Source: Przewalskia tangutica
Taxonomy: Eukaryota > Streptophyta > Magnoliopsida > Solanales > Solanaceae
Assembly (NCBI GenBank): GCA_029844215.1
Contig: CM056731.1
Span: forward strand, 79,876,992-79,940,991
Reading direction: 5' to 3'
Length of the DNA stretch: 64,000 bases
The notes below the pieces were generated by a model. That model was not told the DNA's origin. It made no database searches and saw only the letters and a program-made list of their open reading frames with translations. Numbering within the stretch: the first letter of the stretch is position 1; the number at the start of each line of letters is the position of its first letter. Position numbers and translations under genes: made by a program. This document shows, piece after piece, positions 56,595 to 64,000 of the stretch.

Positions 56595-57540
56595 CCCCCC
56601 TCTAGTGCAAGACTTCTTCATCCACAAAACAATTTCCAAGTCCCCAAAAATCCTTCCCTCTAGTAGAGTTCTCGTCCAAAAACCCCTCCCCCCTTGTCTA
56701 GTTGTTTCGTCCGAAACACCCCCCTTCCCCCCTTCCTTGTTGTTCTCGTCGAAATACCCCTTGGTAGAAAATTTGTCTTCTAGTATTGTTACTATGCCAA
56801 AATACCTTAGCCTAAATCCCTTATAATTTTCCTAAGTTACCTCTATACTAAAAGCCCGGAAATACTACTATATATCCTTTAGTCACAAAACGAAACCCTA
56901 GGGAAATCTTCATAGTTGGTTGAAGTGTTAAGTAGAAGTTGTTTGGAAACTTCTGGTTTCTCGAGCTATCAGAGCGTGCAAATTAGGAGCTAACGTTGTT
57001 CAGGATCGACATATAATCTTGGATAATTTTGGGCTTATCGAGGTAAATATCTTTATCCTTCTATTGTAATTGGAGATTACATGTTGTAGTAGTTCAGAAT
57101 TAAGTATAAGATATATTGAAGGAGGGTATAAAAGAAGAGAATTGAATCAGATTTACATAGATCGTATATACAAGAGACTTGTGTAGTTTGACTGTAGGAA
57201 GTGCTGCCCAATTTTCCGTAGAATAGAGAACCCTCTGCTTAGAATATTCTACAGAGTAGTCTAGACGTTGATAGACGTATTTGACTATTATAGGTTGATA
57301 CTCTGCGCGCGACATATTCGACTTGGCAGGTGGATTTCGCTGAAGAGGTATGTGATTCTTCCTATCCTCTTGAGCATGATATTTTTGATATATATATAGT
57401 ACGGTAGACGTACGTGTGTTAACTAAAACTGGTTTTACTCTGATGTCTTTTGACTTGAGTTTTAAATAATAATAATCCTGAAGTATTTCAAAAGAGTTAT
57501 GAAACATTTTTGAAAGAAAAGTAATACTTGGTTTTAAAAG

Positions 57541-57588
57541 CTTAAAGAGTTATACTAGCTTTATGGGAAGTTAAGTATAACGACTTAA
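57541..57588 (+). other. TATGGG-loop hairpin (H 3' LTR)
   Basis: The same sequence as 49990-50037. Confidence 0.65.
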
Positions 57589-57814
57589 GAAAGATAAAAG
57601 GAACGGTTTACTTATTTGTTTATGAAAGTCTTGTATTGATTTCTGAAAAGTGTAGTAAGATGGTTTGATAAGTAAACATGTTATGATGCTACGTGTGTTA
57701 GTGTCTTGTGATGTTTGTGTAAGGGGGTTATTCTTGTTGTGCTTACGTTGTTAAATGATAAGCCCGTCAGATCGCTATTATATCACATACCCCGACTTGT
57801 TATGATGCGAGGAC

Positions 57815-58060
57815 TTGCCACCTCGATGCGAGAATACCTCACGCGGTCCGTGGCCTACGCGAGTCGCGGGAGTTCCAGGATTGATCACTCCGGTGTGTTA
57901 CGTCGACGCGTCTATATGGCTACGCGTCCACGGGACTATGCGGACCGGGGTCCGCGAGGATGTCGCGGGTTAGCTACCCCGACGCGAGAATACCTCATGC
58001 GGTGCAGGTGAACTATGCGGATCGCGGAGTTCCAGGATTAGGCACGATTATGATACTACG
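57815..58060 (+). repeat. Degenerate minisatellite (H 3' LTR)
   Basis: Counterpart of 50255-50515, with many base losses. Confidence 0.7.
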
Positions 58061-58395
58061 GGCGATTGGCCTTGCTTCGATCATTAGCGCCTAGAAAAGA
58101 CCGATTACATTATATCTATTTTTGCTCTTGCCTATCTTTGCCGCACTATGTGTGGTTAAATTGGTTGTATTTGTAAGTGGTTTTAAAATGCTTTGATTTC
58201 ATTTGATTTTTACGCTTCACATATTTGGTACTGCAGATCGACCTCTTTCGGGGCTACGCTCATGCCGCAGGTGGAAAGCAGGTGGTAGATCCTCGTTCTT
58301 AGGATCCTTACTCTGGTGTCAGGAGCCCCATTTCTCCGGAGGTTCGACTTTTGGTACGGCTCTCCCTGTGTTGTAGATATTTTGTACATTCAGGG

Positions 58396-58420
58396 TATGG
58401 CGGGGCCCTGTCCCGCCATA
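58396..58420 (+). other. TATGGCGGG stem-loop (H 3' LTR)
   Basis: TATGGCGGG pairs perfectly with CCCGCCATA around GCCCTGT. Equivalents are at 6391-6415 (B) and 17818-17842 (D). Confidence 0.55.
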
Positions 58421-59263
58421 GTTGTTTATATTCCTAGAGGTCTGTAGTCCTGTTGTAAAGATGGGATGTAACTGTTCACTCTTGATGTCTATATATACAT
58501 GCCGGAAGGCAATCTTTTCTTGGATAAACTGTTTCTCATTTCATAATTGTTTCATGTCTTATTTTATATTCTGCTGGTTACTCTGATGTATGTCTACTTA
58601 GGTGCCCGGGTAAGGCACCAGTCACGGGCCCGGGTTTGGGTCGTGACAGTAAGGAAGTGGAGCTAAACGTTGCTCAGGATCGACTTATAAATCTTGGATA
58701 ATTTTGGGCTTATCGAGGTAATGATCTTTATCCCCCTATTGTAATTGGAGATTACATGTTGTAGTAATGTATAATTGAGTATATGATATATGGAAGAATG
58801 ATTAAAAAGAATTGAATCAGATTTACATTGACTGTATTTACTGAGACTTGTAGTATTATTGTGGCAGAATCGTACACGCCCGTTAGACGGTAATCCTCCG
58901 AGTTGTTGGCTTGGTAGCGGACCTTGTTTTTGGAGGTTATTTATGTGGTTCGGGGGGGAGGGGGGAGGTGCTGCCGAATTTTCCGTAGAATATGGAACCT
59001 TGTACTTAGAAATGTTATACGAAGGGATCTAGAAGTTAATAGACGTTTTATGGCCATTATAGGTTGAAGTACTACGAGTAGCGTATTCTACTTGAAGGGT
59101 GGAAAAGGCTAGCAAGGTTATAGTATTTTGGAGCGTTTTGCTAATTGTCGATAATCGTCGCGAGGTATGTGAACCTCTTCCAATCCTTTCTAGCATGATT
59201 GTTGTAAACTATGTAGTACGGTAGACGTACGTGTGCTAAACGAATTTGGTTGGTTTAAAACAT

Positions 59264-59307
59264 AAAGTGTTATAATGGCTTTATGGGAAGTTAATTATAA
59301 CGACTTT
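59264..59307 (+). other. TATGGG-loop hairpin (G)
   Basis: AAAGTGTTATAATGGCTT and AAGTTAATTATAACGACTTT around TATGGG. Confidence 0.65.
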
Positions 59308-60144
59308 ATGTAGGTAAGAGAATGGTTTATTGATTTTAAAAGATAAAAGACTTGACTTATATTTGACTTGAGATGATATGTGAAGAACTTGAATTGTGTA
59401 GAAAGTTGTGAAACCTCATTCGTGAGTAATGAGTACTTGGTTTTTAATAATAATGTTATATTGATTTTGGAAATGGGAATGAGTATCGAACAAGCCATTG
59501 CAGCATTAATAAAGGAAAATGTAATGACTAATAATTAACTTAAAACAAGTAGAATCTTCCATCTGCATAGAAGCTAAGATAAGACAAAATTGTATTACAT
59601 TTCCTAGATCATGGCTACTTTAATAAGATCATTAAAAACAAGTTTTGATTTTCTAAAAAAAAAAATCCAAAGTAAGGAACTTGATTTATAAAAGAGAGAG
59701 ACTTGAGAATTTGAAGTGTAAATGGTTTAAAAAGGAAGGCATGCTTTTGTCTTAAGTTGGTTCAAAAAGAAGGTATGGAAATTGTTTTGGTTTACTTAAA
59801 AAGATAGTTACTCTATTTTGATACAACGGGTATCGTGTGACTTTTGTGAAAGAAATGGATCTTTTTAAAGAGTTAAAGTATGTAGTACTTTGGGGTTAAA
59901 CCCCGGATTTGTTGACATAAAATAAAAGTACCTTGTGTGAGTAACTTGCCTATGTTTTGCTTGTGATAGCCTTGTAATACTTTCTTGTGGGTTTGATAAG
60001 TAAACATGCTAGGATACTACGGGCGTTAGTATCTTGGGACTTTTATGTGAAGGGGGTTTTCTTGTTGTGCTTATGTTGTTTACGATAAGCCGGTTGCGTT
60101 TATATTACATCACATACCCCCCCTGACTTGTTATGTTGCCGGGG

Positions 60145-60400
60145 GTTAGCTGCCCCCCCGATGCGAGGAATACGTCATGCGGGTCCATGGGACCTATGCG
60201 GAGCTTTGGGAGTTCCAGGAACCGCCGGGTGTGTTACGCCAATGCGAGGAATACCTCATGCGGTCCATGCGCTACGCGATTGCGGAGTCCAGGATGTTGC
60301 CGAGGGTTAGCTACCCCCGATGCGAGGAATACCTCATGCGGGCCTATGTGGCCTATGCGGAACTGCGGGAGTTCCAGGATTAGACGCGCACAATGATACT
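60145..60400 (+). repeat. Degenerate GC-rich minisatellite (G)
   Basis: GATGCGAGGAATACCTCATG units, the same type as D, E and H. The overlapping frames at 60128-60396 reflect the repeat. Confidence 0.72.
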
Positions 60401-61365
60401 GCGGGCGAGTGGCCCAGCTTCGATCATTGGCGGTCTAGAAAGACCTCGCGATACAGTTTTATAGCATTGTTGGTACGGTGGGTTCTAGTAGTTGGCTATG
60501 CCTTCGTACTTACCCCGTACGGTTTTTATGACACAGGTGGGACCTGGTGTTCATGTGTATTCCTTGGTATTTTTATATCATGGACTGCCGGCAGTGAGGA
60601 AGGAATTCCACGGGCATGATTGATATTGTGGGCATGAGACCCATGGTTATATTTGAGTAATGACTCTGAGGGCGTGAGTCCCTGACTTGACATGACTGCT
60701 TACATATTGTGTATCGTAGTTTGGTTATTGTCACGACCCGACCCCGGGCCCGCGACTAGTGCCCTATCTGGGCACCCTTACAGGTATACATCAGAGATAA
60801 TCAGCGGAACATACATGAAACTTATAAAATAAAACAACGAGAATTAAAACAACAGGTTAGCCGATAAGGCTACCTCCCTGGACACATATACATATACATA
60901 AACAACAGCAGTTATATCCCTTTCTTTTTTACAAACCGACCCACATCATGTGACTACAGACCTCTAAGAATTACAACTGTGGCGGGAAAGGGCCCCGCCA
61001 TACCCCTGAATGTACATAAATCTACAACATCAGGGAAACCGTACCAAAAAGATAAGCCTCCGGAGTGAATGGAGCTTCTTCCCAAAAACTGAACAGAGAT
61101 CCTAAGAGCAAGGATCACCAACCTGTGTACCTAACACCTGCGGGCATGAACGCAGCCGGCGGGGTCGATAACAAAACGAGTATGGAACAGAAATAAGGTG
61201 CAACAACCAAATCATAAATGTATAAAAGAATGTCATTTTAACTCCTGAAATCAATCGTATATTAACCGTTCCTTTCCATCTTTCAATAAGATTTAACATC
61301 ATATTCTTACATACATACTTAAGAATTTAATCAAGCTTTTCCACATAACTTACATATCTTACATA

Positions 61366-61787
61366 ACATAATCCGACCCTTTATGGAGGGACTTCTTATT
61401 TGGAAGCTAACTTTGCTTATTCATACGTGATAACATAATCCGGCCCATTTATGGACACGGTGCATCATGAATCACGTGACATAATCCGCCCGCTTTGTGG
61501 GCTCGGTGTCGTGGAATCATGTAGCATAATCCGCCCGCTGTGGAGCTTTGCATCGTGGAATCATGTAGCATAATCCGCCCGCTGGAGCTCGGTGTAAGAT
61601 GACGTAACCCGGCCTATGTGTAGGCTCGGGGTAATATGGCGTAATCCGGCCTATGTGTAGGCTCGGTGTATCTCATAACGTAATCCGGCCTATTTGTAGG
61701 CTCGGTGTATTTCATAACGTAATCCGGCCTATTTGTAGGCTCGGTGTATTTTATAACGTAATCCGGCCTATTTGTAGGCTCGGTGTA
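61366..61787 (-). repeat. 39/48-bp minisatellite (I)
   Basis: Reverse of the C-type array: CGTAATCCGGCCTATTTGTA units at the right and CATAATCCGCCCGCT units at the left. Confidence 0.9.
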
Positions 61788-61833
61788 TTTTCCTTACATA
61801 ACATTTTAAATCGTATTATTACTTCTTCTTAAG

Positions 61834-61868
61834 TCGTTATAACAACTTCCCATAAAGCTATTATAACA
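61834..61868 (-). other. TATGGG-loop hairpin, GTTATA type (I)
   Basis: Minus-strand GTTATAATAGCTT and AAGTTGTTATAAC. Confidence 0.65.
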
Positions 61869-62460
61869 ACCTTTCATTTTAGAGAACTTAAGACACTTTA
61901 TTCTTGCAACATTAGGGAAACTAAACCCAAAAATACTACGTACATACATACTTAAAAGAATCATAAAACTTCTTTCTTTTTAAAGCTCAAGTCACATACT
62001 CTTTTGGAAACCATCTCCTTAACTTTTTGATATAAATTAAGAAGCCATACTTTTTAAAGTTTAGTCATTTCCACTCATAAGATCAAGGCTTATAGTATTA
62101 ACACCTCGTAGCATACACTCTTTAAAATCATGTCATCAATACTTTAGAAATCAAGTCCCATAACTTGAAAAATAAAGTTTCAAAATCCTTAAAAGACAAC
62201 CAAGGTTCATAGTCTTAAAACTTCATAACATACATTCTTTAAAGTCCATTTACTTATACTTATCTAAAAACATATATATAAAATTCCATACACTTCCAAA
62301 ACCAAGTAACTTATTCTCTTAAAATCATATAACTCCACTTTTAAAATCAATCCCCTTTTTACATATAAATTCAAGTCATTTTCGAACATAAAATCCACTT
62401 CCTTACTTTAAATAAATCAAGACACATAGCTTTAAATCAAATCTCATATTTTCCTAACCA

Positions 62461-62493
62461 TTCTTACCAACATCTCCCATAAGACTTGGTAAG
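62461..62493 (-). other. TATGGG-loop hairpin, TTACCAA type (I)
   Basis: Minus-strand TTACCAAGTCT and AGATGTTGGTAAGAA around TATGGG. It pairs despite base changes relative to C. Confidence 0.65.
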
Positions 62494-63881
62494 GACTTAG
62501 GACAATTTAACATACTTATAACTCAGGATCAACAATGTGAATACTTCTTAACTTCTAAGAGTAGAAGGAATCATGAAATACTATCACATGGATATTTCAT
62601 ACGTAGGATCATGCCAAAGAAAGAAGGGGTTCACATACTCATGATTTACTAGCGACAAGTTGCAAAATGCTCCAAAGTATTATAACCTTGCTAGTATTTC
62701 CACCCCTCAAGTAGAATACACTACTCGTAGTACTTAAACCTATAAAAGTCATAACACGTCCATTAACCTCTAGCTTCAATCGTAGAATATTCTAAGTGTA
62801 AAGTCTCCAAATTCTACGGAAAATCGGACAGCACTTCCTTTGTTTCTACTTACTTTGCCACCTTTTTCAAGGCCGAATTCAATTACCAAACACGCCACAT
62901 TTAAGGCCCAATCAATGCCATTAACAATAGGGGATTACACGCCTACTAGACGTGTAAAATTCCGTCCCACAAAAGATATCAAACTATTACAAACTACTAG
63001 TCCAATTTCGGCCACATTGAGTACAATACACCAATTCTTATCCAATTTCCATTTCAATCCAAGTTGTTAACATAACATGATATCAAGTCGCAGTCGATTA
63101 TAACCACTATAATCTTCAAGTAAGTAACATGCGATGATTCTAATAAACGACCAAATTGTAATCCAACTTCACAAGGCTTAAATGACATTTCGGATTTAAG
63201 GCTACAATCAATCCATAATACTTATAAAACTTCAACACATAAACTTCATGCTAGCAACATGTAAAGCTAACAACAATATATATAATCTTGTAACACTTTT
63301 AAGGGACAAGATTATTACCTCAACGAATCCTAATCCAACTCCATATCCGAAGTCGCTCCTTAGCAACTTAGAGCCTCTCCAAGACACTTCAATCCGCTAC
63401 TTGAGACCCTTAGAACAATACCAACAACTTTCCTTCAAACTTCCAAACAAAACCTAGAAAAGCAACTAGGTTTTCACTCACACCAATACGAAAACTATCT
63501 TTTCCCGGGATTTTTCTATTGAGATACACTTACAATACACTCATGAACCTTGGTTTAAAGTGTGGAGCTTAAAGAACAAGAAACAAAAAAAATTCTTTCC
63601 TTTCCTTAGTGAACCCGAGAGCAACTATTGTTGTGTCTTCAAATTCTTGAAATTTTTCTAAGTGTTGGACTATGTCTTGCTACTAGTAGTATTATATAGC
63701 AACTTGGAGGGTCAAGATGTAAACAAATGGGTGGTTTGGATGAGGTCTTACTAAATATCAAGCCTTGTGGACCCATTGACTAAGTCAATTTTCTCAAGCT
63801 CACTACTTGCAAGACTTAGTCATCCTACAAAGGTCAAATGACCCTTAAGTCCTTGCCCATTTTCGTCCAAGGCATCATAAG

Positions 63882-63904
63882 GGGGGTGACACGTGTCGCC
63901 CTCC
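63882..63904. promoter_or_regulatory. U3 G-box inverted repeat (I)
   Basis: GGGGTGACACGTGTCGCCCT around CACGTG, as in A. Confidence 0.55.
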
Positions 63905-64000
63905 CATTCGTCACAATATTCATTTTCCGACAATTTCATAATTCCGATAAATATTTTACAAGTCTCTAATCTTAACATTAGGAATTCTCACGTACGTTCT

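Larger units (their letters stand above)
48553..58648 (+). mobile_element. Element H, gag-pol chromovirus
   Basis: 10.1 kb, with LTRs 48553-51108 and 56099-58648. The target duplication GTAAG is at 48548-48552 and 58649-58653. Gag, protease, RT, RNase H, integrase and chromodomain are all recognisable; the integrase C-terminal half is the best preserved in the window. It sits inside the LTR of G. Confidence 0.94.
56099..58648 (+). repeat. 3' LTR of H
   Basis: 2.55 kb, TGTTATACCCCGTAT...GTCGTGACA. Sub-features: inverted repeat 56290-56310, TATA box 56587-56594, hairpin 57541-57588, minisatellite 57815-58060, stem-loop TATGGCGGG/CCCGCCATA 58396-58420 and GNRA hairpin 58500-58511. Confidence 0.93.
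58654..60728 (+). mobile_element. LTR of element G, third part
   Basis: Resumes after H and its duplicated GTAAG (58649-58653). Contains a purine-rich stretch near 58950, the near-palindrome AATTGTCGATAATCG (near 59140), TATGGG-loop hairpin (59264-59307) and a GC-rich minisatellite (60145-60400). It is cut at 60728 by LTR I; GTTAT at 60724-60728 would be the target duplication. The rest of G, including any coding region, is outside the window. Confidence 0.82.
60729..64000 (-). mobile_element. LTR I, minus-strand gypsy LTR running off the right edge
   Basis: Starts TGTCACGACCCGACCCCGGG at 60729, the reverse of an LTR 3' end, and runs at least 3.27 kb. Homologous to the LTRs of C and A: it has the C-type minisatellite (61366-61787), both TATGGG-loop hairpins (61834-61868 and 62461-62493), a TACACGTC-type stem-loop (62933-62960) and the U3 G-box palindrome (63882-63904). 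The short frames at 62840-63070 and 63248-63457 are not supported as genes. It shows what the U3 region missing from C looks like. Confidence 0.85.

Noticed and set aside
57100..57507. 135-codon minus-strand frame in the H 3' LTR
   Set aside because: AT-rich LTR sequence with no family similarity; the equivalent region of the 5' LTR (49550-49950) gives no matching frame.
62840..63457. Short frames in LTR I taken as possible genes
   Set aside because: Low-complexity LTR sequence, no domain, and homologous regions in A and B are not open.

Overview
The window looks like plant repeat DNA, probably pericentromeric or intergenic heterochromatin of a dicot. I can support no host gene, rRNA, tRNA or CRISPR array. 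Almost every base belongs to nested Ty3/gypsy LTR retrotransposons. The plant-type primer site TGGTATCAGAGC (initiator Met tRNA), the domain order Gag-protease-RT-RNase H-integrase-chromodomain and a CCHC knuckle point to chromoviruses of the Tekay/Del kind. The exact species cannot be told from the sequence.

Layout. The oldest element, A (minus strand), runs through the window in pieces: part of its 3' LTR at 1423-2094, an integrase remnant at 2204-3053, and an RNase H/RT remnant at 12133-13209. Three insertions split A. LTR fragment J (1-1422) lies in its LTR, the gag-only element B (3059-12127) in its integrase, and the long LTR of element G (starting at 13210) in its RT. G is then split by F (13226-47694, minus), H (48553-58648) and I (60729 to the window end, minus). 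F is split by D (15618-35287) in its 3' LTR and by C (38636-44726) in its 5' LTR. D is split in turn by E (25300-35080). Perfect 5-bp target duplications support B (TCACA), C (TATAT), D (GAACC), E (TCTGT), F (GTAGT) and H (GTAAG). The nest A > G > F > D > E is therefore five deep and gives a relative timeline.

Element types. D, E and H carry full gag-pol regions with many frameshifts. B, C and F carry only gag followed by a non-coding tail and have no pol, so they look like non-autonomous terminal-repeat-with-gag derivatives that would need proteins from relatives such as D, E or H.

The LTRs are long (2.2-3.6 kb) and modular. In order they hold an inverted repeat centred on a CANNTG/G-box in U3, a TATA box (TATAAATA), splice-donor-like sites, and a hairpin with a constant TATGGG loop. 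A family-specific minisatellite follows, then a run of small stem-loops, one with a GNRA tetraloop, up to the TG...CA end. Stem sequences vary between families while pairing is kept, so a structured LTR RNA is the most interesting candidate here.

A caution: near-identical copies differ by recurring changes at CTG/CAG (for example ACTG read as ATCG at several unrelated places). These look like systematic consensus error, so some frameshifts described below may not be real.
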